A stretch of DNA of 64,000 nt from Mesorhizobium sp. LHD-90 (GCF_030929505.1 NZ_JAVFVV010000028.1:1-64000); one strand, 5' to 3'; numbered from the stretch's first letter, positions 28,346-37,556 are shown. Translations and numbers: made by a program. The notes: generated by a model not told the origin, from the letters alone.

Positions 28346-29143
28346 ATGACACGATCGGCACTTTTCGCCCCCGTCGTGGTGATCGAGGGGGACCGGCGGC
28401 GCGGCATCGTGCTCGTCGCCGACCACGCGCGGCGCGACCTGCCCGACGAATATGGCGACCTCGGCCTGCCGTCGAGCGAATTCGACCGCCACATCGCCTA
28501 CGACATCGGTGTCGAGATGGTGATCCGGAAACTGGCGGAGCGGCTCGGCGCGCCGGCAGTGTTCGCCGCCTTTTCGCGGCTGCTGATCGATCCCAACCGG
28601 GGCGAGGACGACCCGACGCTGATCCGCCAGCTTTATGACGGTACCATCGTGCCCGCCAACTATCCGATGTCGGCAGAGGAGCGCGAGCGGCGGCTCGATC
28701 GGTTCTACCGGCCCTATCACGACGCCGTCGCGGCGCTGATCGCCTCCGTGGCGCACGAGTCGGGCGCGCCGCCGCTGATCTTTTCGGTCCATTCCTTCAC
28801 GCCGATCATGCAGGGCAGGGCGCGGCCGTGGCATGCCGGCGTTCTGTGGGACCTTGACGACCGCGTCGCAAAGCTGCTGATCGGGATGCTGGCGGCCGAC
28901 CCGCTGACCGTGGTCGGCGACAACGAGCCCTATGACGGCGCGCTCAAGGGCGACACCATGTACAAGCATGCCATCGTCAACGGCTTCGCCCATGCGCTAT
29001 TGGAGATCCGGCAGGATCTGATCGCCGACGAGACCGGCGCGGAAGCCTGGGCGGAGCGGCTGGCGCCGATCGTTGACGCGATCAATTTGCGACCCGATAT
29101 ACATGTGGTCAAGCAATTCGGCTCGCGCACCGGGCCGATGTAA
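28346..29143 (+). CDS. N-formylglutamate amidohydrolase family protein
   Basis: A 265-residue zinc hydrolase family member. LVADHARRDLP carries the metal/catalytic His, FSVHSFTPIMQGR and GDNEPYDG are the other conserved blocks. True members release glutamate from N-formylglutamate in histidine breakdown, but no hut genes are near and many rhizobial copies have unknown substrates. It leads a plus-strand group with DUF1244 and gapR, divergent from the pyk operon. Confidence 0.9.
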   Translation: MTRSALFAPVVVIEGDRRRGIVLVADHARRDLPDEYGDLGLPSSEFDRHIAYDIGVEMVIRKLAERLGAPAVFAAFSRLLIDPNRGEDDPTLIRQLYDGTIVPANYPMSAEERERRLDRFYRPYHDAVAALIASVAHESGAPPLIFSVHSFTPIMQGRARPWHAGVLWDLDDRVAKLLIGMLAADPLTVVGDNEPYDGALKGDTMYKHAIVNGFAHALLEIRQDLIADETGAEAWAERLAPIVDAINLRPDIHVVKQFGSRTGPM

Positions 29144-29238
29144 ACCCGCCTTTGCGGGCTGCAAATGGAGATCTTCGGTGCTTCCGATGCTCGCGTACGC
29201 TCCGCTTCGGTTCTCGAGACTCTCCATTTTCGCCTCGC
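29143..29238. repeat. Palindromic element, TGCTTCCGATGCTC family, copy 2
   Basis: Begins at the last base of the preceding stop codon with CCCGCCTTTGCGGG, then GCTGCAAATGG, TGCTTCCGATGCTC, CGCTTCGGTTCTCGA and CCATTTTCG: the same order as copy 1 at 24894-25036 with a shorter centre. Confidence 0.7.
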
Positions 29239-29275
29239 CATGACGGATTCAAAGGCCGATGCCTAAGGGAGTGCC

Positions 29276-29587
29276 ATGATGCCGGAACTTTCCGACGAGC
29301 AGAGACGCGATTTCGAGGCAGCCGCCTTCCGACGGCTGGTCGAGCACCTGCGCGAGCGCAGCGACGTGCAGAATATCGACCTGATGAATCTGGCCGGCTT
29401 CTGCCGCAACTGCCTGTCCAACTGGTACCGCGAGGCGGCGGAAGCGTCCGGCGCGGAATTGTCCAAGGAAGCGTCGCGCGAAATCGTCTACGGCATGCCC
29501 TATGCCGAGTGGCAGGCGCGCCACCAGACCGAGGCGTCCGACGCCAAGAAGGCGGCATTCGAGGTCAACCGGCCGAAGGATCATTAA
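29276..29587 (+). CDS. DUF1244 family protein
   Basis: A 103-residue cytoplasmic protein with the DUF1244 core: AAFRRLVEHLRERSDVQNID, GFCRNCLSNWYR (a CxxC pair, Cys43 and Cys46) and YGMPYAEWQARHQ. Function unknown. AGGGAGTGCC precedes the ATG. It stands between the formylglutamate amidohydrolase and gapR on the same strand, an order I recall from other Rhizobiales. Confidence 0.92.
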   Translation: MMPELSDEQRRDFEAAAFRRLVEHLRERSDVQNIDLMNLAGFCRNCLSNWYREAAEASGAELSKEASREIVYGMPYAEWQARHQTEASDAKKAAFEVNRPKDH

Positions 29588-29756
29588 CACTGCCCCTGCA
29601 GCGACGCCGTTCGCTTGGCGGCCGGCTCCATTCGTGTTGCGGCTTCCTTGACGGAAGCCCGAACGCTCTTGACCCTCCAGCCTGCTTCGGGCATCGAACC
29701 GCGTCCTCGCCGTGGCCCCGAGTCGCGGCCTTTCAATCGCCGTTCCGGAGACAGAC

Positions 29757-30017
29757 ATGGCCGAAGACATCACCGAAACCAGCCAGACCGTTGCGGCGGG
29801 GCAGCTCAAGGCCTTCATCGAGCGCATCGAGCGGCTGGAAGAGGAAAAGCAGACCATCGCCGACGACATCAAGGACGTCTATGCCGAGATGAAAGGCACG
29901 GGCTTCGACACCAAGGCGGTGCGCACCATCATCCGCCTGCGCAAGAAGGACGCCAACGAGCGGCAGGAAGAAGAAGCGATCCTCGACCTCTACATGGCCG
30001 CCCTCGGCATGGCGTGA
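29757..30017 (+). CDS. gapR: GapR family nucleoid-associated protein (DUF2312)
   Basis: An 86-residue protein that is almost wholly alpha-helical: [19 protein letters not shown], then [19 protein letters not shown] and [20 protein letters not shown]. In Caulobacter GapR clamps overtwisted AT-rich DNA ahead of replication and transcription and helps topoisomerases. The ATG at 29757 follows GGAG; an upstream in-frame ATG at 29712 lacks similarity. Likely essential or important. Confidence 0.93.
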   Translation: MAEDITETSQTVAAGQLKAFIERIERLEEEKQTIADDIKDVYAEMKGTGFDTKAVRTIIRLRKKDANERQEEEAILDLYMAALGMA

Positions 30018-30101
30018 TCTTTTGGCGGCCGGGAGCCCGGTCGCCAAAAAGCGTTTCACCAGCCACATTGCCTTGGAGCCGACCGGGGCGGAGGCCCGGC
30101 T

Positions 30102-31112
30102 TCAGGCGACGTCGAGCACGATCTTGCCGATATGCTCGCCTTCCTCCATCCGCTCATGGGCGCGCCAGGCTTCCCGAAGCGGAAAGATCATGTCCATGAC
30201 CGGCTGGACGCGGCGCGACGCCAGCAGCGGCCACACCTGCGCCTCAAGTGCGGCCGCCACCGTGCCCTTGAACTCGGCGGTGCGCGGCCTGAGCGTCGAG
30301 CCGGTATGGACAAGACGCTTCACCATGATCTTCGACACGTCCGCGTTCGCCGTCGCCCCCATCTGCGTGGCGATTTGCACGATGCGGCCCTCGACCGCCG
30401 CCGCCGAATAGTTGCGGCCGACATAGTCGCCGCCGACCATGTCGAGAATGACGTTGGCGCCCTTGCCGCCGGTGAAGGTTTTCACCTCTTCGACGAAATC
30501 CTGCTGCTTGTAGTCGATGGCGAGATCGGCGCCGAGCTTTCTGCAGGCTTCGCATTTTTCCGCCGACCCGGCTGTCGCGATGACGGTCGCGCCAAACGCC
30601 TTCGCCAGTTGGATCGCCGTGGTGCCGATGCCAGAACTGCCGCCATGGACAAGAAAGGTCTCGCCGGCTTTGAGGCCGCCGCGCTCGAACACATTGTGCC
30701 AGACCGTGAAGAAGGTTTCCGGCAGCGCCGCCGCTTCGGTCATGGTGAAACCCGGCGGCACCGGCAGCGCGTTGGTCTCGTCGACCTTGCAATATTCGGC
30801 ATAGCCGCCGCCGGGCGTCAGCGCACAGACCGCGTCGCCGACGCGCCAGCGCCTTGTGCCCGGCCCGACCGCCACCACCGTTCCGGCCACTTCGAGCCCG
30901 GGCAGGTCGGATGCGCCGGGCGGTGGCGGATAGGCGCCCTTGCGCTGCAGCACGTCCGGCCGATTGACGCCGGCGGCGTGGACGCGGATGAGGATGTCGC
31001 GCTCGGCAAGCTCTGGGATGGCGCGCTTCTCCGGCTTGAGCACCATGGGCCCTCCCGGCTGCGAGATCGCCACTGCCGTCATGCGCGCCGGTATCGTCGT
31101 ATCGTCGGCCAT
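30102..31112 (-). CDS. NAD(P)H quinone oxidoreductase (PIG3/zeta-crystallin type)
   Basis: A 336-residue medium-chain reductase without the structural zinc loop. GRoES-like N-terminal domain with VNRPDVLQRKGAYPPPP, Rossmann motif HGGSSGIGTTAIQLA (about 152-166) and LDMVGGDYVGRN. Members reduce quinones with NADPH. It is divergent from the DUF1192 gene with a 90-nt gap. Confidence 0.92.
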   Translation of the reverse strand: MADDTTIPARMTAVAISQPGGPMVLKPEKRAIPELAERDILIRVHAAGVNRPDVLQRKGAYPPPPGASDLPGLEVAGTVVAVGPGTRRWRVGDAVCALTPGGGYAEYCKVDETNALPVPPGFTMTEAAALPETFFTVWHNVFERGGLKAGETFLVHGGSSGIGTTAIQLAKAFGATVIATAGSAEKCEACRKLGADLAIDYKQQDFVEEVKTFTGGKGANVILDMVGGDYVGRNYSAAAVEGRIVQIATQMGATANADVSKIMVKRLVHTGSTLRPRTAEFKGTVAAALEAQVWPLLASRRVQPVMDMIFPLREAWRAHERMEEGEHIGKIVLDVA

Positions 31113-31201
31113 GGTCCGTCCCTTGTGATCGCGCCGCGGTTGCTTCGAGCCTCTCCCCTTATGTAGTCTCTCCGGTGATCTGGCAAACGGGAGACCGACC
31201 G

Positions 31202-31393
31202 ATGGCGATGTTCGACGAGGAGCCCCGCAAACCTGCCACTGCGCATGTGGTCGGGCAGGACATATCGCTCCTGTCCGTCGAGGAGCTTTCGGAACGGATA
31301 AGACTGCTCAAGGCCGAGGTCGAGCGGCTGGAAGCCGAACGCGGCAAACGCGGCCAGACCAAATCGGCAGCCGAGGCGCTTTTCAGGAAGTAA
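31202..31393 (+). CDS. DUF1192 small protein
   Basis: A 63-residue protein with a short coiled coil (SVEELSERIRLLKAEVERLEAE) after MAMFDEEPRKP, the DUF1192 pattern of alphaproteobacteria. Function unknown. GGGAG stands about 9 nt before the ATG at 31202; an ATG at 31208 is an alternative. Divergent from the quinone reductase. Confidence 0.88.
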   Translation: MAMFDEEPRKPATAHVVGQDISLLSVEELSERIRLLKAEVERLEAERGKRGQTKSAAEALFRK

Positions 31394-31428
31394 GATGGTC
31401 ACCTGTTTGGCGCTACGCCTCTCCAGTG

Positions 31429-31457
31429 TTGCAACTGCAGCTGCAGCAATGTACCAT
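31429..31457 (+). promoter_or_regulatory. Promoter/operator of the toxin-antitoxin locus
   Basis: TTGCAA (31429-31434), a 17-nt spacer and TACCAT (31452-31457). The spacer begins with the perfect palindrome CTGCAGCTGCAG (31435-31446), a natural binding site for the antitoxin's HTH domain in an autoregulated operon. Confidence 0.5.
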
Positions 31458-31474
31458 ATCTGGTTCATCATCCG

Positions 31475-31826
31475 ATGAATGGCGTGAAGCGGTTTCCCGC
31501 GCGATTTTTCGAGGCAGATTCCGGCCGGCTTCCAGTGCGCGACTTGGCTGCTTTCTCTCGCGACGGACGATCGCAAGACGATTGGCGACGACATCCGAAC
31601 CGCGGAATTCGGCTGGCCGGTTGGAATGCCGCTATGTCGATCACTGTCGGGTCACAAAGGACTATGGGAGATCAGAACGAACCTTTCTGACGGCAGGATC
31701 GCCCGCGTGTTCTTTTGCTCGCATCAGGGCGCGATGGTGCTGCTGCATGGGTTTATCAAGAAGTCGCAAAACACGCCGCCTCAAGAGATAGAGACAGCTG
31801 TGAAACGAATGCGAGGTTTGAAATGA
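31475..31826 (+). pseudogene. HigB/Gp49-type toxin, frameshifted
   Basis: Two overlapping frames make one RelE/HigB-like mRNA interferase. The first encodes MNGVKRFPARFFEADSG...PVRD; removing one T of the TT at 31544-31545 joins it to WLLSLATDDRKTIGDDI, PLCRSLSGHKGLWEIR, RIARVFFCSHQGAMVLLHGF and KRMRGLK, giving a normal-length toxin of about 116 residues. As written, translation runs into the wrong frame after about 23 codons. Either the toxin is inactivated, the base is a sequencing error, or frameshifting occurs. The stop overlaps the antitoxin start (ATGA). Confidence 0.8.
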
Positions 31827-32116
31827 CGGACGACATCGAGCGGGGCAAGGCCGGCCCCTTGTTTGAAGATTTTTTGAAGGAGCAAGGGAGCTACGAGGAG
31901 TCGACGGAGCAAGCGATCAAACGCGTCGTCGCCTTCCAACTCAAGGCAGCGATGAAGGAGCAGAATATCACCAAGGTGGAAATGGCGAGGCGGCTGGAAA
32001 CCAGCCGCTCGCAACTCGACCGGCTGCTCGATCCAGACAATGACGGTGTCACGCTCGGCGTCTTGTCGCGGGCGGCGCATGCGGTGGGCAGGACGATAAA
32101 GATCGAGCTGATTTGA
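31823..32116 (+). CDS. XRE/HTH antitoxin (HigA-like)
   Basis: A 97-residue protein with a C-terminal Cro/XRE helix-turn-helix: FQLKAAMKEQNITKVEMARR and LETSRSQLDRLLDPDNDGVT. The N-terminal 40 residues probably contact the toxin. The order toxin then antitoxin with a 4-bp overlap is the higBA arrangement. It would bind the palindrome at 31435. It remains intact although the toxin frame is broken. Confidence 0.88.
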   Translation: MTDDIERGKAGPLFEDFLKEQGSYEESTEQAIKRVVAFQLKAAMKEQNITKVEMARRLETSRSQLDRLLDPDNDGVTLGVLSRAAHAVGRTIKIELI

Positions 32117-32246
32117 CAGGAGTAGGCGGGATCCCTCCTGGGTGGGTGCCGCGACTGCGTGAGACCGAGTCGCTCGCCGCGTGGTCACGCTGTCGACCAA
32201 ATCGGCTATTGTATCCTGGGCACTTCGTACCTCTGATCCGGATTGA

Positions 32247-33497
32247 ATGATGTTCGCGACCTACCGGCCGATCCTGTCCCTGCTGCGTGGCACCGCCTTC
32301 CTGCTGGCGGCGTCCGGCCTTCACGGCCTGCTCTTGCCGCTGCGTGGCCAGGCAGAAGGATTTTCGACCGCCGTGCTCGGCCTGCTCGGCACCGCCTGGG
32401 CGGGCGGTTTCGTCGCCGGCTGCTTCCTGGCGCCGCGGCTGGTGCGCCGCGCCGGTCATGTCCGCGCTTTCGGCGCCTTCGCGGCATCGGGCGCGATCAT
32501 CGCCCTGCTGACCGGGCTGATGATCCACCCGGTCGCCTGGATCATTCTGCGCGCCGCCACCGGCTTCACCATGGCAGGCGCCTTCATGGTGATCGAGAGC
32601 TGGCTCAACGAGAAGGCGACCAACGAGAACCGCGGCACCGTGTTCGGCCTCTACATGATGGTCACCTATGCCTCGATCATGGCCGGGCAGATGATCGTCG
32701 CGGCCGGCGACGTCCGGTCCGATTCGCTGTTCATGGTCGCCGGCATCTTCTTCTGCCTGGCGCTGCTGCCCACCGCCATGTCGACGGCCGACACGCCAAA
32801 GCCGCTGCAGGACGTTTCGCTCGACATCAAAAGCCTCTACGCGAACTCGCCGGTGGCGTCGGTTGGCTGCCTGCTGATCGGAGTCGCCAACGGCGCCTGG
32901 GGAACGCTGGGCGCCGTCTATGGCGCGCGCATCGGCATCACCACGGCCGAGATCGCGCTGATGATGAGCCTCGTTGTGGTGGCGGGAGCGGCGCTGCAAC
33001 TGCCAATCGGTCGCGTCTCGGACCGCACCGACCGCCGCTACGTACTGGCCGCCGCCTCGATGGGGGCGGCGCTGTTTGGTCTGCTGGTGTTTTTGGTGAC
33101 GCCACGCGCCGGCGTCACCGTTATCGCCATGACAGCCTGCTACGGCGCGCTCGCCTACACGCTCTATTCGCTGGCGGTCGCGCATGCCAACGACCACGCG
33201 AGCCCGGAAGATTTCGTCAAGGTCTCGGGCGGCCTGCTGCTGCTCTACGGTTTCGGCACGATGATCGGGCCGCTGCTGGGGTCGTCGCTGATGAGCCTGA
33301 TGCGGCCCGAAAGCCTGTTCCTGGCGACGGCGCTGGCGCATGTCGCGCTCGCCGCCTATACGTTGCTGCGCATCTCCAGGCGTGCGCCGGTGCCGGTGGA
33401 AGCGCGCGAGGCGTTCACGACCATGCCGTCCGAGCGCGGCGCAACCCCGGAGGCGGCGCGGCTTGATCCGCGCATCAAGCCCGAACAAGACGGTTGA
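32247..33497 (+). CDS. MFS transporter (YcaD-like)
   Basis: A 416-residue inner-membrane protein with about twelve hydrophobic segments in two halves. The loop sequence LPIGRVSDRTDRRYVL is the major-facilitator motif, and MAGAFMVIESWLNEKAT with RGTVFGLYMM is typical of the YcaD branch. Substrate unknown. The C-terminal LDPRIKPEQDG is encoded by a palindrome (CTTGAT/ATCAAG), a repeat-derived tail common in rhizobial proteins. An ArsR gene follows at 32 nt. Confidence 0.88.
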   Translation: MMFATYRPILSLLRGTAFLLAASGLHGLLLPLRGQAEGFSTAVLGLLGTAWAGGFVAGCFLAPRLVRRAGHVRAFGAFAASGAIIALLTGLMIHPVAWIILRAATGFTMAGAFMVIESWLNEKATNENRGTVFGLYMMVTYASIMAGQMIVAAGDVRSDSLFMVAGIFFCLALLPTAMSTADTPKPLQDVSLDIKSLYANSPVASVGCLLIGVANGAWGTLGAVYGARIGITTAEIALMMSLVVVAGAALQLPIGRVSDRTDRRYVLAAASMGAALFGLLVFLVTPRAGVTVIAMTACYGALAYTLYSLAVAHANDHASPEDFVKVSGGLLLLYGFGTMIGPLLGSSLMSLMRPESLFLATALAHVALAAYTLLRISRRAPVPVEAREAFTTMPSERGATPEAARLDPRIKPEQDG

Positions 33498-33528
33498 GAA
33501 TTTTTGGCGCTTGCCGCAACAATGGCAC

Positions 33529-33789
33529 ATGCTCACCGACGCGTTCGCGGCGATTGCAGACCCCAATCGGCGCCATCTGCTCGAGGAGCTGAGGCGCGGA
33601 CCGAAGACTGTCGGCGAACTGGCATCAGGCCTTCCGGTGTCGCGGCCGGCGGTCTCGCAACATCTCAAGGTCCTGCTCGACGCCGGACTGGTCAGTGCCA
33701 GGGCCGATGGCACCAGGCGCGTCTACGCCGTCAGTGAGAACGGCTTTCTCAAGCTGAATATCTGGCTGGATCAGTTCTGGCAGGCTTAG
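33529..33789 (+). CDS. ArsR-type transcriptional regulator
   Basis: An 86-residue winged-helix protein: DAFAAIADPNRRHLLEEL, TVGELASGLPVSRPAVSQHL (recognition helix) and LVSARADGTRRVYAV. No metal-binding Cys pair is visible, so it fits the non-metal group of ArsR regulators that often precede SRPBCC genes, though none follows. The start is ATG 33529; TTG at 33511 is possible. It may be co-transcribed with the MFS gene. Confidence 0.87.
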   Translation: MLTDAFAAIADPNRRHLLEELRRGPKTVGELASGLPVSRPAVSQHLKVLLDAGLVSARADGTRRVYAVSENGFLKLNIWLDQFWQA

Positions 33790-33790
33790 G

Positions 33791-33927
33791 ACTCCCTCGC
33801 TGCCGGGCAGGGAACCTGCGCGGGGTCCGGTGCGCCGGCCGCCCGAGAAGACCGGAGCTGCGCTCTGACGCGGCCACTGCCCCGCAACCGCCAGGTCCCG
33901 CGGGGCACGCGACCTGACGTTGCGAGG
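33791..33927 (+). ncRNA. Structured intergenic region, possible non-coding RNA
   Basis: Terminal arms CCTCGC (33795) and GCGAGG (to 33927) enclose strong local hairpins: TCCGGT/ACCGGA, GCGG/CCGC around CCACTGCC, and CAGGTC/GACCTG with a GCGGGGC loop. Strings such as CAGGGAA and CCCCGCAAC recall cobalamin riboswitches, and CCGAGAAG plus CTGCG recall 6S RNA, but neither full consensus fits. Strand is provisional; it might only be the ArsR gene's 3' region. Confidence 0.3.
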
Positions 33928-34048
33928 ATAAACAAACTCACTCATCCGCGAGGCGGGCGAGATCCGGCTGGAAAACTTGATTTCTTTCCGGCAACAAAGC
34001 TGCCGCCGGGTGGTCAAGCGCGGAGTCGAATTGCGTTTCTGACGGTCG

Positions 34049-34222
34049 TCAGTGCGTGGTGTGTCGCAACTTCTCCATCTCGTCCTTGATTGCCAACTTG
34101 CGTCGCTTGAGCGTCACGATTTCGAGGTCGTCTACCGACGGATGGGTGAGCGCCTCGTCGATCTGGCGTTCGATGTCGCCGTGCCTGCGCTGAAGTTCGT
34201 CAAGGTGGTTGGCAAGAGACAT
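34049..34222 (-). CDS. DUF465 (YdcH family) small protein
   Basis: A 57-residue helical-hairpin protein: LDELQRRHGDIERQIDEALT, then VTLKRRKLAIKDEMEKLRH. YdcH-type proteins are abundant, small and uncharacterised. The ATG at 34222 has GGGAG 8 nt upstream. A second, distinct member lies 237 nt away on the opposite strand (34459). Confidence 0.9.
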   Translation of the reverse strand: MSLANHLDELQRRHGDIERQIDEALTHPSVDDLEIVTLKRRKLAIKDEMEKLRHTTH

Positions 34223-34458
34223 GCTTGCTTCTCCCTTCATGGTTCCTCGATAGCACGCGTTCTCAAGCGGCTTCCGCCCATGCCGCCTCGTGACGGTACG
34301 ATGACACTCTGCCACCAGATTGTGGCAATGTCGAATGCTGAGTGGTAGCATTTCCCGAAGCGGCAAAATGTGCTAATGGCTTGCCGCCGGGTGGGCTAGC
34401 GCGCCCGGACCCCGCCCTGTTGGCGCCAGCGGCGCCGGATTTCTGCCGACGGAAAGAA

Positions 34459-34662
34459 ATGTCCGACCAGGATCAGACCGACATTCGCCTTGAATTCGCG
34501 AAGCTCAAGCAGGAACACGCCGATTTCGACGCCGCCATAAACGCCATGATCGCGACCGGCTGCGACCCGCTGCAGATCCAGCGCATGAAGAAAAAGAAGC
34601 TGGGCCTCAAGGACCGGCTGGCGAAGCTGGAAGACCGGATTATCCCCGATATTATTGCGTGA
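34459..34662 (+). CDS. DUF465 (YdcH family) small protein
   Basis: A 67-residue protein with the same helical hairpin as its neighbour: KLKQEHADFDAAINAMIATG and IQRMKKKKLGLKDRLAKLED. GGAAAG lies close before the ATG. Divergently placed paralogue of the minus-strand member at 34049; function unknown. Confidence 0.9.
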   Translation: MSDQDQTDIRLEFAKLKQEHADFDAAINAMIATGCDPLQIQRMKKKKLGLKDRLAKLEDRIIPDIIA

Positions 34663-34747
34663 GCGGCCGGCGCGCCGGCGTCGCGTTGATTTGATGGCCC
34701 TGGGGGCGGCTTTTCCGAATGCGCCCCGAATTGCCGCCTGCCGGTGT

Positions 34748-35659
34748 TCAGCGGTTCGGCAGCCACTTTTTCTCGATTCGGCAGACCATGGTGTAGGCCG
34801 GATCGAAGACGTTTCCGACGTCGTAGCGGACAACCTGCCCCATGAGATGGCTGGCGGCCTGAGGGCTGAGGCCATAGTCGCCGGTCAGCCAGTTGAACAT
34901 GTCGGTGGTGGCGTGCTGCAGCGCCTGGTCGAGCGGCCGCGCGTTGCCCACCGAAAAGATGTCGGTGGCGTTTTCGCCGCGCGGCCAGACAAGATTGCGG
35001 TTCTTTTCGACCGTCAGCCGCACCTCGACCTCGAAGCAGGTCTCGATGCCGGTGCCGACGATCTCGCCGTCGCCCTGCGTCGCATGGCAATCGCCGAGGA
35101 AGAACAGCGCGCCGGGCATGGCGACGGGGAACCACACGGTCGCGCCGGGGCAAAAACCCCGGTAATCCATGTTGCCGCCATTCTCGGCGCTGGTCGCGGT
35201 GGAGAAGGCCTGACCTAAAGCCGGCGCCACGCCGAAGCAGCCGATCATCGGCTCCAGCGGCAGGACGAGGTGCTCGAGGCCCGGCACGGCGGGCTCCAGC
35301 GCTACCGTCAGTCCCTGCCGATCGATCCGCCAGTTCACCTTGTCGCGCGGCGGCAGGTTTCGCACGAATTCGGGATCGACGACATTGCCGGCCAGCGACG
35401 CGCGGGTCCAGCCGGTGGGGCTGACCGGCGTCATGCGCAGAATCTCCACCCTGAGCGCGTCGCCGGGCTCGGCGCCGGTCACGAAGATCGGACCGTTCAT
35501 CGGGTTCGGCTCCGGCGCGCGCTGCACGCCGTCCTTGTCGAAGCCGTGGGCGTCGATCGTTTCGGTGATCACGGTATCGCCGGAGGCGACGGTGAGGGCC
35601 GGGGGCAGGGTGCCCAGCACATTGGCCCAGGCGGTGGCGGTGAAGCGATGCGTCGTCAT
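34748..35659 (-). CDS. Acetamidase/formamidase family protein
   Basis: A 303-residue beta-rich hydrolase of the FmdA_AmdA family, releasing ammonia from short amides. Conserved blocks: [48 protein letters not shown] and [13 protein letters not shown]. The ATG at 35659 is chosen from the family N-terminus; the Shine-Dalgarno is weak. It runs towards the DUF465 gene and away from purE. Confidence 0.9.
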   Translation of the reverse strand: MTTHRFTATAWANVLGTLPPALTVASGDTVITETIDAHGFDKDGVQRAPEPNPMNGPIFVTGAEPGDALRVEILRMTPVSPTGWTRASLAGNVVDPEFVRNLPPRDKVNWRIDRQGLTVALEPAVPGLEHLVLPLEPMIGCFGVAPALGQAFSTATSAENGGNMDYRGFCPGATVWFPVAMPGALFFLGDCHATQGDGEIVGTGIETCFEVEVRLTVEKNRNLVWPRGENATDIFSVGNARPLDQALQHATTDMFNWLTGDYGLSPQAASHLMGQVVRYDVGNVFDPAYTMVCRIEKKWLPNR

Positions 35660-35789
35660 GGCCGAAGGCGTAACCGAACCTTTTGGCAGCGGCAAGCCGA
35701 CCTGTGGAAGTCGTTTGGTGCCGCCAATCCTTGCGGGCTGTCCGGAATTCCGTTATGCGCCGCATTCCGCACGACCGGGGACGAAGACG

Positions 35790-36284
35790 GTGGCCGAACG
35801 TAAAGCCGACGTGGCGATCATCATGGGCAGCCAGTCCGACTGGGCGACCATGAAACATGCCGCCGAGACGCTCGATGCGCTCGGCGTCGCCCATGACGAC
35901 CGCATCGTGTCGGCGCACCGCACCCCGAAACGACTCTACGACTTCGCCAGCGGGGCCAAGGCAGCCGGCTACAAGGTGATCATCGCGGGTGCAGGCGGCG
36001 CGGCGCATCTGCCGGGCATGGCGGCGGCGCTGACGCAACTGCCGGTGTTCGGGGTTCCCGTGGAATCCAAGGCGCTGTCCGGAAAAGATTCGCTGCTGTC
36101 GATCGTGCAGATGCCGGCCGGCATTCCTGTCGGCACGCTGGCGATCGGCAGAGCAGGCGCGGTCAACGCCGCGCTGCTCGCGGCGGCGGTGCTTGCCCTG
36201 AGCGACGAAGCACTGGCGACGCGATTGGATGACTGGCGCTCGCGGCAGACCGCAGCGGTCGCGGAAACACCTTCCGAAGCATGA
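35790..36284 (+). CDS. purE: N5-carboxyaminoimidazole ribonucleotide mutase
   Basis: A 164-residue class I PurE, converting N5-CAIR to CAIR in purine synthesis. [12 protein letters not shown] (10-21), SAHRTPKRL (44-52) with the catalytic His, and [11 protein letters not shown] are diagnostic. Translation probably begins at GTG 35790, since no ATG precedes MGSQSD in frame at a sensible distance. The stop overlaps purK (ATGA). Confidence 0.95.
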   Translation: MAERKADVAIIMGSQSDWATMKHAAETLDALGVAHDDRIVSAHRTPKRLYDFASGAKAAGYKVIIAGAGGAAHLPGMAAALTQLPVFGVPVESKALSGKDSLLSIVQMPAGIPVGTLAIGRAGAVNAALLAAAVLALSDEALATRLDDWRSRQTAAVAETPSEA

Positions 36285-37357
36285 CAAAACCGCTCCCCCT
36301 GAATTCGACGATCGGCATTATCGGCGGCGGCCAGCTCGGCCGCATGCTGGCGATGGCCGCGGCGCGGCTGGGTTATCGCACCGTCATCCTGGAACCACAG
36401 GCGGATTGCCCGGCAGCGCAGGCCGCCAACCGGCAGATCGTGGCTGCCTATGACGATCCGGCGGCTCTGGACGAACTGGCAAAGGTTTCGGCCGTCGTCA
36501 CCTACGAGTTCGAGAACGTGCCGGTCGTCGCCGCCGAACGGCTGGCGGCGTCCGTGCCGGTCCATCCGCCGCCGCGTGCGCTAAAAGTGTCGCAGGACCG
36601 GCTGGCCGAAAAGACGTTTCTGAACGGCATCGGCGTTCCAACTGCCGATTTTCGCGCCGTCGACAGTGATGCCGACCTGCACGCCGCGCTCGATGCCTTC
36701 GGTGGCAACGGCATCCTGAAGACGCGGCGGCTGGGTTATGACGGAAAAGGCCAACGCGTGTTCCGCAGTCATACGGGCGACGTGACGGGCAGCGTTGCCG
36801 CGATGGGCGGCGTGCCGCTCATCCTCGAAAGCTTCGTGCCATTCGAGCGGGAAATTTCGATCATTGCCGCGCGTGGTATTGACGGCGGGCTGTCGGCTTT
36901 CGATCCCGCCGAGAATGTGCACCGCGACGGCATCCTGCATACGTCCACCTTGCCGGCATCCGTTTCGCCGACAACAGCGAAGGCAGCGACCGGAGCGGCG
37001 TTTTCCATTCTCGGGGCGTTGGATTATGTCGGAGTCATCGGCGTCGAATTCTTCGTGCTCCCGGACGGCGGCCTGCTCGCCAATGAGATTGCGCCGCGCG
37101 TCCACAATTCGGGGCACTGGACGGAAGCCGCCTGCGCTGTTTCGCAGTTCGAGCAGCATATCCGCGCCGTCGCGGGCCTGCCATTGGGGGACCCGCGCCG
37201 GCACTCCGACTGCGTCATGGAAAATCTGATCGGCGACGACGTCTTTCGCGCGCCAGCGCTGCTGGCCGAGGCTGATCTGGTGCTGCACCTGTACGGCAAG
37301 GCGGAAGCCCGGCCCGGCCGCAAGATGGGCCATTTCACACGGCTGCTGCGCCGCTGA
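36281..37357 (+). CDS. purK: N5-carboxyaminoimidazole ribonucleotide synthase
   Basis: A 358-residue ATP-grasp enzyme making N5-CAIR from AIR, bicarbonate and ATP, feeding Pur[15 protein letters not shown] (10-23), [22 protein letters not shown] and [14 protein letters not shown] are characteristic. Translationally coupled to purE. Confidence 0.97.
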   Translation: MTKPLPLNSTIGIIGGGQLGRMLAMAAARLGYRTVILEPQADCPAAQAANRQIVAAYDDPAALDELAKVSAVVTYEFENVPVVAAERLAASVPVHPPPRALKVSQDRLAEKTFLNGIGVPTADFRAVDSDADLHAALDAFGGNGILKTRRLGYDGKGQRVFRSHTGDVTGSVAAMGGVPLILESFVPFEREISIIAARGIDGGLSAFDPAENVHRDGILHTSTLPASVSPTTAKAATGAAFSILGALDYVGVIGVEFFVLPDGGLLANEIAPRVHNSGHWTEAACAVSQFEQHIRAVAGLPLGDPRRHSDCVMENLIGDDVFRAPALLAEADLVLHLYGKAEARPGRKMGHFTRLLRR

Positions 37358-37538
37358 AAGCCGGCAGAGCAATCGTCTACACGCTCGCTGACAAGAATTT
37401 GAAAGACACGCGATCGTGACCGGCCGCGGGCCCGGTTGCGTCGGAGATTGCGTATCCCAGCCGGCAAAAGAGCCTGCAAAGCCTGCCGGCAAACAGGAGC
37501 GGCCATGACGAACGGCCGTTTACCCGTTCGACACGAAA

Positions 37539-37556
37539 CTGTCATGCAACTGTTAC
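37539..37556 (+). promoter_or_regulatory. Pho box (PhoB-binding site)
   Basis: CTGTCAT-GCAA-CTGTTAC: two 7-bp direct half-sites with 11-bp phasing, as in the PhoB consensus. It lies 75 nt before the pstS start, so phosphate limitation should activate the pst operon through PhoB encoded at its end. Confidence 0.8.

Noticed and set aside
33791-33927. Cobalamin riboswitch or 6S RNA
   Set aside because: CAGGGAA and CCCCGCAAC islands are present, but the spacing to GGTG, the AACTGT box and the downstream GGGAAGG/AGGAGACC elements do not fit; no B12 gene follows. For 6S, the 5' half is too short. Kept only as an unassigned structured region.
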